From: Mycobacterium sp. SVM_VP21
GTDB taxonomy: Bacteria > Actinomycetota > Actinomycetes > Mycobacteriales > Mycobacteriaceae
DNA: 64,000 nt
NCBI GenBank assembly: GCA_024758765.1
Contig: CP101406.1
Coordinates: 3,596,001-3,660,000 of the forward strand
Reading direction: 5' to 3'
The position numbers and the translations under genes were made by a program. How positions within the stretch are numbered: position 1 is the stretch's first letter; each line of letters starts with the position of its first letter. Under the pieces are notes generated by a model. It was not told where the DNA came from. It searched no databases and saw only the letters and a list, made by a program, of their open reading frames with translations. Positions 54,344-61,870 of this stretch are shown one piece after another.

Positions 54344-55393
54344 TCAGTCGACCTTCGGGCAGTAGAAGTGCGGGTCGTTGCGGTAGTCCACCGGCGGCAG
54401 GTTACGTGCCGGGGTCTGCACCAGGGGCGCATCCACTGGAAGGCGGCCCGACGCCCGATCCAACGCCGACCGCTTGCGCGGATGCATCAGGGCTCGCTTG
54501 GGGCCGTACTTGGAGACGAAGGTGATTGCCTTGCACAGATATCCGTGGATCCGCTCCTGGCGCGGAGACCAGGTGTAGCCCATGAGTTCGCGCACCGGTG
54601 GGTCATAGAGGGCCACGGTCATGAACGTCAGGAAGCGCTGCATGACCTTGAGGTTCTGCGCCCACAGCCAGTCCGGAATCCATTCCAGCGACGGGTGTTT
54701 GGGCATGGTCGACAGGTCCATGACCTCACGGGCCGCCCAGTTGTTCTCCAAGACGTTGTTGCACATGTGATCCCAGTACGTTTGGAACTCTTCCCAGGAC
54801 TTGGGCACCGGGCGCATGCTCATGCCGTACATCCGGTACCACTGCACATGCTCGTCGAACAGCTGCCGCTTGTCGGCCTCGGCCAGCCCGCCGGCGAACT
54901 TCTCGGCGGCCAGCAGAGTCGACTTGAAGAAGGTTGCGTGCGCCCAGTAGAAAACGTCAGGGTTCAGTGCGCTGTAGCGGCGCCCCTGCTCGTCCACACC
55001 CTTGATGCCGATGTGGTAGTCGCGGACCTCGGCGCCGGTCTGCGGTGCGCGGTAGCCGTCGAACACCACGCCACCGATCGGGTAGATCGACCGCATCAAG
55101 CGCGGGATGCGCTCGATGAAGAAGATCGAGTGGTCTTTGACTGCGGCACCGAGCTGCGGGTGCATGTTCTGCATGGACCCGGCCCAGGTCCCCTGGAACA
55201 GACCAGTCCATTGGCCGAAGTACTTCCAGGTCAGCGAGTCGGGGCCCAGCGGGATCGGGGGTGCGTCGTAGCCATTGCCGCTCACGGGGCAGCCGGCAGC
55301 GATCGGCGTTTCACTGGCCGCGGGGCAGGTTTCCGACATGTCTTGGCTCACGCGCGCGCACTCCCAGTCATCGTTGACCATTTCTGACAACAT
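54344..55393 (-). CDS. DUF2236/MpaB-like oxygenase family protein
   Basis: Up to 349 residues; ATGs at codons 1, 5 and 19 are all possible starts. Characteristic segments are IYPIGGVVFDGYRAPQ, YSALNPDVFYWAHATFFKSTL, LFDEHVQWYRMYGMSMRPVP and LTFMTVALYDPPVRELMGY. The family (ER-bound oxygenase MpaB, latex-clearing-protein-like) has a haem-binding helical fold; His residues in FYWAHATFF and FDEHVQWY are candidates. Its mycobacterial substrate is unknown. It is a single gene convergent with the LLM enzyme. Confidence 0.88.
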   Translation of the reverse strand: MLSEMVNDDWECARVSQDMSETCPAASETPIAAGCPVSGNGYDAPPIPLGPDSLTWKYFGQWTGLFQGTWAGSMQNMHPQLGAAVKDHSIFFIERIPRLMRSIYPIGGVVFDGYRAPQTGAEVRDYHIGIKGVDEQGRRYSALNPDVFYWAHATFFKSTLLAAEKFAGGLAEADKRQLFDEHVQWYRMYGMSMRPVPKSWEEFQTYWDHMCNNVLENNWAAREVMDLSTMPKHPSLEWIPDWLWAQNLKVMQRFLTFMTVALYDPPVRELMGYTWSPRQERIHGYLCKAITFVSKYGPKRALMHPRKRSALDRASGRLPVDAPLVQTPARNLPPVDYRNDPHFYCPKVD

Positions 55394-55524
55394 GCGTTAT
55401 CAGTATTGGGAGTCTAGGGGGACTCTGGGCTCGGGTCAATGAGCGAGTTCGGGCCGCCGCTCGGTTCACCCACGCGCGCCGACAGTGGATTTCGCAAACC
55501 GCCATTCACTAATACAGTTCCCCC

Positions 55525-55881
55525 ATGACCTCCCCCGTCCTGCGGGTCACCCCGGTCAGCCTGCGCGAGCTGGCGCAGCGCTGCGCGGCGCTGTCGGGGC
55601 AGGTCGCGCAGGCACTGCCCGCGGCGAGCGCATCGGCATGGCAGGCCAGCGGAGCAGCGACCAGCAGCGTCAATACCGGTGCGAGCAGCGCTGGCACCGT
55701 CTCCAGGTCCCGGATGAGCGCCAACTCGAGCAAGTTGAGCATCGCGGCTCGCGAGTACGAGGCGATGGACCACAACGGCGCCGCCGCCCTGGCCGCAGTC
55801 CCCCAGCACGCGGGCGGTCTTCCCTCGCTGACCCCCCGCAGCTCCGGTGTCGACGGCGGCGCCGGCAAGCTCGGGATATAA
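55525..55881 (+). CDS. EspC-like type VII secretion target protein
   Basis: A 118-residue helical-hairpin protein (LRVTPVSLRELAQRCAALSG...) like the EspC/DUF2580 family, with an Ala/Ser-rich bundle and a disordered Gly/Pro tail. A C-terminal YxxxD-like signal could be YEAMD near residue 79. It precedes a DUF1023 hydrolase by 14 bp and a lipoprotein, the order of Rv2078-Rv2079-lppJ in M. tuberculosis. It may be exported by an ESX system as partner or carrier of the hydrolase. Confidence 0.75.
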   Translation: MTSPVLRVTPVSLRELAQRCAALSGQVAQALPAASASAWQASGAATSSVNTGASSAGTVSRSRMSANSSKLSIAAREYEAMDHNGAAALAAVPQHAGGLPSLTPRSSGVDGGAGKLGI

Positions 55882-55895
55882 GCAGGTAGACCGCG

Positions 55896-57569
55896 ATGTC
55901 CGGATTGCCGCCGCTGGCCGAGATCGAAGATGCCACTTGGGATTACCTCACCACCAACGCCACGGCCTGGACTAACCTCGCCAACACCTGGGAAGCCGCG
56001 TTCACCGAAGTCCGTGACGGCTCGCTGCGCCCCGGCGGCACACCGTGGACCGGCGCCGGCGCCGAAGCGTTTCAGCAGCGCGCCGCCGCCGATGTGGTGA
56101 AGATCCACGGCCCCGCAGACATGCTCCGCAAGGCCGCGGACGCAGCTGCCCGCGGCGCGAACGCGCAGGTGGCGAACAAAGGATTGGTGTTGTCCGCCGT
56201 CGACGCAGCCGAACGGGAAGACTTCCGAGTCGGCGACGACTACTCCGTCACCGATACCTATACCTACTATTCCTCCGCCGCCGAGCAAGCGCAGCGGGAG
56301 CAGGCCGCCCATGCCCACGCCAGCTTCATCAAGTCGCGAGCCGCCAACCTGGTCTTCAACGAGCACAACATTGCGCGTCAGCTCACTATCACCACCGCGG
56401 GCCTGCACGGCTTCGCCTTCCCCGACGAAGGCGCCGACGGCGGCGCTGGCGGCGCCCATGCAGGGCCAGGGCTCCCCCCAGACGATCCGAAGCAGTTCGC
56501 GCACTGGTGGAAACGGCTGAGCCAAGAACAGAAAGACGCCGCCTACAGCCGTGACCACTTCATCGGCAACCACCCGGGGATGCCGTTCGACGAAAAAACG
56601 CTTTACAACGAACGGCATCTGCCCGAGCTGTTAACCGGTGCGCAGGCGGACGTCAATGCGATGCAAGCGCGCTTCGACCAACTCGCCCGCCAGGTGTACA
56701 TGGGCGATCACAGCGCGGCGACTGGAAGCGAAATGGCCGAACTCGGGCCGAAACTGCAGGCGGCCAAGCACTCTCTGGCGGAGTATCAAGGTGTGCAGCA
56801 AGCCATGCACGCCGACCCCGACGGCCCGTCGCGCTACCTGGGCTACCTTGACGACCACGGCCGCGCCGCGGTCTCCATCGGCAACCCCGACACCGCCAGG
56901 CGCAACGCCGTCCTAGTCCCCGGCACCGGACAGGACCTCACCACCATGGGCGGTGCCATCGATAAATCACTGCGCATGTTCCGAGCTGCGCACACTGCTG
57001 ACCCCGACCTGCGTGCCGGGGATGTGGCGGTGACGACGTGGATGGCGTATGACCGACCCATGGATGTGCCGGAGGCGGCGCACACGCACTACGCCCGCAA
57101 TGGCGCCGCGGGGCTGGATAGTTTCGAGGCCGGGATGCGCGCCTCTCATGTCGGGGCACCATCATTGGACACCGTGATCGGGCACAGCTACGGCTCCACC
57201 CTGGTCGGCGCCGCGTCCACCGGCGGGCATCATCTTGCCGCTGACAACGTGATCGCCGTGGGCAGTCCCGGCATGCTCACCAACTGTGCGAGCGGACTCG
57301 ATTTGAACCCCGGCGCCCAGGTGTTCGCCTCCCGGGCAGATAACGACGTCATCACCTGGGCTACCGGTCTCACTCTGGGACCAGACCCCACAGCAGTGGA
57401 CTTCGGAGCCACCCGCCTCGCTGCCGATCCCGGACCACCGGGGTTCTTGGGGATTCCCGGCACCAGCATCCCGGCCCACAGCAGCTACTGGGATCAGGGC
57501 AATCGCGCGCTGCTTGATTTCGGTGCCGTCATTGCCGGTGTCCAACCGCCCTACGTGGTGGCGCCGTGA
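55896..57569 (+). CDS. DUF1023 alpha/beta hydrolase with WXG-like N-terminus (Rv2079-like)
   Basis: A 557-residue protein. The first about 100 residues are a WXG100-like helical hairpin with the turn TPWTGAGAEAF. A linker and long helices follow (GAQADVNAMQARFDQLARQVY), then a DUF1023 alpha/beta hydrolase. The hydrolase has VLVPGTGQDL, the nucleophile elbow VIGHSYGSTLVG, acidic candidate DNDVIT and His in IPAHSSYWDQG. There is no Sec signal, so type VII export is likely. The stop overlaps the lipoprotein ATG (TGATG). Substrate is unknown; lipids or cell-wall esters are plausible. Confidence 0.85.
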   Translation: MSGLPPLAEIEDATWDYLTTNATAWTNLANTWEAAFTEVRDGSLRPGGTPWTGAGAEAFQQRAAADVVKIHGPADMLRKAADAAARGANAQVANKGLVLSAVDAAEREDFRVGDDYSVTDTYTYYSSAAEQAQREQAAHAHASFIKSRAANLVFNEHNIARQLTITTAGLHGFAFPDEGADGGAGGAHAGPGLPPDDPKQFAHWWKRLSQEQKDAAYSRDHFIGNHPGMPFDEKTLYNERHLPELLTGAQADVNAMQARFDQLARQVYMGDHSAATGSEMAELGPKLQAAKHSLAEYQGVQQAMHADPDGPSRYLGYLDDHGRAAVSIGNPDTARRNAVLVPGTGQDLTTMGGAIDKSLRMFRAAHTADPDLRAGDVAVTTWMAYDRPMDVPEAAHTHYARNGAAGLDSFEAGMRASHVGAPSLDTVIGHSYGSTLVGAASTGGHHLAADNVIAVGSPGMLTNCASGLDLNPGAQVFASRADNDVITWATGLTLGPDPTAVDFGATRLAADPGPPGFLGIPGTSIPAHSSYWDQGNRALLDFGAVIAGVQPPYVVAP

Positions 57570-58195
57570 TGAACCGACCCATCTCGTGGGCGCTCGCCCC
57601 CGCAACAGCGCTCTGGCTGATCGCCGCAGCGGCGGGGTGTGGTCACCACACCCCGCTCGGGCCACCCATCCCGCAAGGAGCAACCATGATCGGCGGACCA
57701 GACATCACCGACCCTCCACCGCCGCCTGGCTGGAAACAGAACCCCGTCATCCCTACCAGTCAGCAGCAGGCTCAAGACACCATCCTGGGCTACCTGAAGA
57801 AGACCCTGGCAGCGCTGCCGGCCGGAACGACGTTGGACGCCAACCGTTTCGGGGGCGCGACGAGCACCGCCGGGTGCGACGACAACGACAGCAGCCCGAC
57901 CGCACCCAAGAACCTCGACACAGTCGGTGACCTCACCCCACCGCCAGGTGTCGACACCGTCAGCCTGGTCGCCCAGACCGGTGAGATCTGGAAGAGCTGG
58001 GGTTGGCACGTCATCGAACGCGACGGCTTTTATAAGCCCAACCGCTTCGGCTACGCGCCCGACGGCTACCGCCTCCAGATCTTGGCGAGCGCTCGACCAG
58101 ACCGCGCCCCCAGTCTCAGCGGTGTGTCGCCCTGCTTCCCCGGGGACGTACCCGAACAACGCACCCCGTTCCCGAAGGTGTTGCGGGCGGAGTGA
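57569..58195 (+). CDS. Lipoprotein (LppJ-like) partner of the DUF1023 hydrolase
   Basis: About 208 residues, ATG overlapping the hydrolase stop. The signal peptide ends in a canonical lipobox LIAAAAGCG, so it is lipid-anchored to the outer face of the membrane. A Pro-rich segment precedes a domain with DTILGYLKKTLAALPAGTTLD, GCDDN, EIWKSWGWHVIERDGFYKPNRFGYAPDGYRLQIL, typical of LppA/LppJ-like mycobacterial lipoproteins. Translational coupling to the hydrolase suggests they act together, for example as receptor, regulator or immunity partner. Confidence 0.88.
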   Translation: MNRPISWALAPATALWLIAAAAGCGHHTPLGPPIPQGATMIGGPDITDPPPPPGWKQNPVIPTSQQQAQDTILGYLKKTLAALPAGTTLDANRFGGATSTAGCDDNDSSPTAPKNLDTVGDLTPPPGVDTVSLVAQTGEIWKSWGWHVIERDGFYKPNRFGYAPDGYRLQILASARPDRAPSLSGVSPCFPGDVPEQRTPFPKVLRAE

Positions 58196-58219
58196 TTTGG
58201 ATGGTCGAGCAGAGCCCCA

Positions 58220-58933
58220 TCAACTTCCGATCGGCACGAATCCGCTACCAGGTCCGTCACCGGCGTTGACGTCCTCCAGGATTGCGCTGAATTTCGTCAA
58301 ATATGTGACCTCCATCGGTGGGCTGTATCTGCCCCGATAGATGAGGTTGCCGCCGTAGACCAGGCCGACCAGACGACCGTCCATCGTTACCGGAGCACCG
58401 ACATCACCCGCCTCAAACTGGCCAACCATCGGCACATCCGGCCAACCGTCGCGCCAAACGGGATGGCAGATGCCAGGGGTCGCGGGTCCCCACTTACACA
58501 CCAGCGAACCGGCTACCGGATCTGGGCCGATGCCGTTGATCACGGTGCCGGCGTAGTCAGAAACCGGAATAAGCTCGGGCACATCGAACTTGATCACCGC
58601 ATAGCGAAGGTTGCCGTTGGCAGCTACCACGGTGCCCACGGTGGTGTCTGTTCCCGCGATCGCGACCTCGGCCCCTGGCCCACCGCACTGCGATCCGGTG
58701 AAGCCCACCACGTCACCGGCCCGGTCACGTCCGATTGTGGTCAAGGTGCAGTAGCTGTTTCCGTCGACGACGATGACGGCCCCACCACCCAAGATCACCA
58801 TGGCAGCCGCGGGCGGGGCAGCCGGTAGGCCGGCACCCACAAGCAGCGCGAGGACCAGCGGGATCCGCCAACGAGTCAGTTGCAAGACGCTCCTCCACAT
58901 TCGATCAGGTGACACCGCCGGGCCTTGGCTCAC
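58220..58933 (-). CDS. Trypsin-fold pseudoprotease, secreted
   Basis: A 237-residue protein with an N-terminal signal/anchor (IPLVLALLVGAGLPAAPPAAA). The fold follows the Rv1815-type protease, but every catalytic position is changed. The His motif reads FTGSQC (Gln82), the Asp position is Arg110 in NLRYAVIKF, and the Ser motif reads GDVGAP (Val178). Cys pairs 62/83 and 146/156 are retained, so the fold is likely stable. It may be a binding protein or decoy. An ATG at codon 12 is an alternative start. It is convergent with the lipoprotein gene. Confidence 0.8.
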   Translation of the reverse strand: MSQGPAVSPDRMWRSVLQLTRWRIPLVLALLVGAGLPAAPPAAAMVILGGGAVIVVDGNSYCTLTTIGRDRAGDVVGFTGSQCGGPGAEVAIAGTDTTVGTVVAANGNLRYAVIKFDVPELIPVSDYAGTVINGIGPDPVAGSLVCKWGPATPGICHPVWRDGWPDVPMVGQFEAGDVGAPVTMDGRLVGLVYGGNLIYRGRYSPPMEVTYLTKFSAILEDVNAGDGPGSGFVPIGS

Positions 58934-59112
58934 GTCAGTCTCGATAGCCGTCAGTGCGTAAGGGTGTCACGAGCACTGGCCGGTGCGGGTTTGGCCCTCG
59001 CCACCCTTTTCGCCATGTCTGCCGGCACCGTTGCGGTTGGAGCCGACTTGGCCCAGCGCCGCCTTGGCGGCGGCGTCGCCTCAGACCAAGAAGTAACTCT
59101 GGCAGCGGTCCT

Positions 59113-59589
59113 CTACCGAGACGGCACCTGTTCCCCGGCGGGTCCGCCCGCCAGCGCGTCCAATACCCGATCGATGAACCGGTCGGCATGAGCACGAAGA
59201 CCGTCGTTCGTGTGTTGGGTCGTGTCGACCTGGATCGGATCCCCCGACGCGAAGCGCACCCGCATGGCACGCCGGTAGGTCCGCTCCCCGAAACCCTCCG
59301 CCGAACCATAGGCATTGACGTCGACCCCAGCGACCTGGCTCAGCGGCCGGATCACCGCAGCCAGATCCTGCTCCTCGGCAGCGTCGGCGATGTAGTCCAG
59401 CTGTCCGATCGCGTGCCTGTCGATCCACACAAGACGGCACCGCTGATCTAGCAGCTTCTCGCGGGCGAAGCCTTCAACCGGCCATCGCCTCACCAGCTCG
59501 CCGATCTGCTCAACAACGATCCGGGGCGGCCGCGACCAGTCCGGGAATACGTCCCTGGCTATCTGCCGGAGTTGTTCTTCATTGGTCAT
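59113..59589 (-). CDS. Hypothetical protein, unknown family
   Basis: About 158 residues from MTNEEQLRQIARDVFPDWSR (an in-frame ATG lies 21 bp upstream). It is cytosolic, with no signal or helix. It contains CRLVWIDRHAIGQLDYIADAAEEQDLAAVI and a C-terminal helix FIDRVLDALAGG. Codon use looks normal for the genome (G/C in third positions). I do not recognise the family. It lies just left of the tRNA 3' fragment, outside the putative integrated segment. Confidence 0.6.
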   Translation of the reverse strand: MTNEEQLRQIARDVFPDWSRPPRIVVEQIGELVRRWPVEGFAREKLLDQRCRLVWIDRHAIGQLDYIADAAEEQDLAAVIRPLSQVAGVDVNAYGSAEGFGERTYRRAMRVRFASGDPIQVDTTQHTNDGLRAHADRFIDRVLDALAGGPAGEQVPSR

Positions 59590-59661
59590 GGACGTCCAAG
59601 TAGCCCCCATCGAACGACGGTCGCCGGCTGGCGCGGTTACCGTCGCCCTACCCTTTGACCT

Positions 59662-59693
59662 CTGTCGCGCTTACAGGATTTGAACCTGCGACC
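59662..59693 (-). repeat. Partial duplicate of the tRNA-Pro 3' end (att-like site)
   Basis: This segment matches 63769-63800 at 30 of 32 positions, including a 21-bp exact core (ACAGGATTTGAACCTGCGAC plus C). It covers the T-arm and acceptor strand only; no 5' tRNA half is present, so it is not a working tRNA. It is in the same orientation as the intact gene 4.1 kb away, as expected for an attL/attR pair. Confidence 0.75.
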
Positions 59694-59758
59694 GTCGCGG
59701 AGTTGATCGGCACCGAACCCATGCCAGAAAGTTAACAGCACTTCTGGGCTGCCGCTAC

Positions 59759-60778
59759 TCATCCCAAGGAGGCCGCGCGAATCCAATGTCCGTAGGTATC
59801 CATATCGACGTTGTTGCCACACACGATGGTGACCACGTGTCGGCCAGCGAAGCGGTCAGGGTCCTCGATGATCGCCGCGAGGCCGAGCGCGGCCGCCGGC
59901 TCAACGACCAGACCGGCGTGCTCGAGGAGCATCCGCATCCCAGCGATGATCGAGGCCTCGCGGACCAGAACCGCGTCGTCAGCGACCAGGAGCAGATCCG
60001 ACAGGACGGCCGGGAGGGGAAAACGGCCGGCGACCGCGTCGGCGATGGTATCGGTCGAGTCGGTGGTCACCACGCGGCGTTGGTGCCACGACTGTGTCAT
60101 CGCCGGTGCGCCAGCTGGCTGAACGCAGATCACCTCGACGGCGGGCGCGAACTCCTTCACGATGTGGCCCACACCGGTGGCCAGCGCCCCACCGCCGAGA
60201 GCAATCAGGATGGCATCGAAAGACCCTGCGGTGTCAACCAGTTCCAGGCCGATAGTCGCTGCGCCCTCGCAGGTCTCGATGTCCAGACTGTCCTCGACCA
60301 ACCGGATCCCGTCATACCGGGCGATGGCGGCTGCCCGCTCGCGAGCGATCTCAATGTCGCCGTCCACCAGCTCCAACCGGGCATCCAGGGCGCGGATGCG
60401 CTCAAGCTTGATGGCCGGAGCGAAGCGGGATGCGACGACCGTGACGTCAAGCCCCCGGGCGCGACCAGACCATGCGAGGGCTTGACCAAGGTTGCCTGCG
60501 CTGGCACACACCAGCGCGCCCGAGCCGGTGCCGGCGAGCAGGCTCGCTACTACCTCGGTGCCGCGTGCTTTGAAGCTGCCGACTGGGTTCGCCGTTTCGA
60601 GCTTGATGCTCACCGTGCACCCAAGGCTGGGCGCCAGCGCCTCGCAACGGTATAGCGGAGTGTCAAGGAAAAGCGGATCGATTACCCGGCGCGCTGCCCG
60701 GATCCGAGCTGTATCAAGGCGCGTTTCCCGCACGACAGAACCGTCGCTAGATCTTCTGAACGGTGCGCGCCCATTCAA
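59759..60778 (-). CDS. PLP-dependent threonine/serine dehydratase-like enzyme
   Basis: A 339-residue fold-type II PLP enzyme. The Schiff-base Lys is in NPVGSFKARGTE (residue 70), and the phosphate-binding loop is ALGGGALATG. ASAGNLGQALAWSG matches the substrate-binding SSGN-like loop. It lacks the C-terminal ACT domain of biosynthetic IlvA, so it is a catabolic-type dehydratase or racemase. It overlaps the HAD gene by 32 bp; a GTG at 60733 would avoid the overlap. Both lie inside the segment bounded by the tRNA duplicate. Confidence 0.88.
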   Translation of the reverse strand: MNGRAPFRRSSDGSVVRETRLDTARIRAARRVIDPLFLDTPLYRCEALAPSLGCTVSIKLETANPVGSFKARGTEVVASLLAGTGSGALVCASAGNLGQALAWSGRARGLDVTVVASRFAPAIKLERIRALDARLELVDGDIEIARERAAAIARYDGIRLVEDSLDIETCEGAATIGLELVDTAGSFDAILIALGGGALATGVGHIVKEFAPAVEVICVQPAGAPAMTQSWHQRRVVTTDSTDTIADAVAGRFPLPAVLSDLLLVADDAVLVREASIIAGMRMLLEHAGLVVEPAAALGLAAIIEDPDRFAGRHVVTIVCGNNVDMDTYGHWIRAASLG

Positions 60779-61409
60779 TGAGCGCGACGTCGTCGAGAGT
60801 CGTAGTGATGTAGTCGCCGTCGAGCTGCTTACCGGATTGGGACGGCACGGTCACCACGAACGCGTGTGCCGCACGGGCGGCAGCAACGCCGGTCGATGAA
60901 TCCTCGAACGCAACGCTCGCTCGCGGCGCGGCGTCGAGACGATTGAACGCCGTCAAATAAAGCTCCGGATGCGGCTTGGCGTGCTCTACCTCGTCGGCAG
61001 CGACCGATACCTCAAAGAAGTCTGCGAGCCCAGACGATTTCAACGCAGCGGTGAGCATGGCCCGCGGGCTGTTCGTTGCAACCGCGATCGGCACCCTGCC
61101 ATGCAAATATTCGAGAAGCCGCCTAGCGCCGAGCATGGGCTCAACCTGCGCCGAAAGCTCTGCTTCGACACGGGGAACGAGGTCGGCCACCAGCTGAGGA
61201 CCGGCTCCAGGCATTCCGAAGTAGGCGGCTATGTTCTCGCACGCCGCCTCAAGAGTCCGGCCGATCAAGAGGTCTTTCTCGGCGGGGCCAAACCCGAATC
61301 CATGATCGGCAAACAGAGCAGCCTCCGCGCGTGACCAGCAGCTCTCCGTATCGAGAAGCAAACCGTCGCAGTCAAAGACGATCGCACTCACATGCGGAGG
61401 AAGATCCAT
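60747..61409 (-). CDS. HAD-superfamily IA phosphatase
   Basis: A 220-residue hydrolase. Motif I is IVFDCDGLLLDTE (Asp13, Asp15), motif II is VATNSPRAML, motif III Lys is in HAKPHPELYL, and motif IV is VAFEDSSTGVAAARAA. A helical cap follows motif I. It is of the beta-phosphoglucomutase/phosphoglycolate phosphatase type; substrate unknown. Its 3' end overlaps the dehydratase gene, so the two are probably one operon, possibly in amino-acid or sugar-phosphate salvage. Confidence 0.9.
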   Translation of the reverse strand: MDLPPHVSAIVFDCDGLLLDTESCWSRAEAALFADHGFGFGPAEKDLLIGRTLEAACENIAAYFGMPGAGPQLVADLVPRVEAELSAQVEPMLGARRLLEYLHGRVPIAVATNSPRAMLTAALKSSGLADFFEVSVAADEVEHAKPHPELYLTAFNRLDAAPRASVAFEDSSTGVAAARAAHAFVVTVPSQSGKQLDGDYITTTLDDVALIEWARTVQKI

Positions 61410-61571
61410 GGATCAGACGGTATCGGTGTGCAGGCTGAGCCCGCAGTCTCTTCACCAGCTGCGCCCCGCATCCCCCGGCACCAGCACGCAAGCTGCCGGC
61501 GTGGACCCCCATGACCGCAACCAATCCGCGCCGTGGCCACCGTGGCGTTACAGGCGCTAACCGGGCAGCGC

Positions 61572-61772
61572 CTACGGCTGGTTGATCGTCGGCTCCACGC
61601 CGGGTGCTGGTGGCGGCTCGGAACCAGGTGGGACGTATGTGCAGGCGGAGTCAGCAACCTTTCCGCCGGAGAACGGCACAAAGTGAAACGAGCATTCGTC
61701 TCGCCCGCCATCGGGGTAGGTGCAAGTGGAAGTCGGGTTCAGCCAAGCCTTGCCGGTGGCCTTGCAGTACAC
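61572..61772 (-). CDS. Small Cys-rich fragment, possible remnant of a secreted protein
   Basis: A 66-residue frame from GTG with the pattern CKATGKAWLNPTSTCTYPDG, DECSFHFVPFSGG, DSACTYVPP and a Pro-rich tail. The four regularly spaced Cys look like a small secreted mycobacterial domain, but no signal peptide is in frame; a stop lies 8 codons upstream. It may be a truncated gene or chance frame between the PGRS gene and the HAD gene. Confidence 0.35.
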   Translation of the reverse strand: MYCKATGKAWLNPTSTCTYPDGGRDECSFHFVPFSGGKVADSACTYVPPGSEPPPAPGVEPTINQP

Positions 61773-61870
61773 GTGCCGCCACGACCGCCGGGGTCAGCCG
61801 GGATCGCTGTTGGTGCCCGCGGCGCCGCCCAGCCCGGTGGTCAGGGCACCCTGTCAGTTAGGCGAATGGT

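Noticed and set aside
59637..59745. A complete second tRNA gene at the T-arm-like sequence
   Set aside because: Only T-arm and acceptor 3' strand are present; no pairing 5' acceptor, D-arm or anticodon stem can be found within 90 nt.
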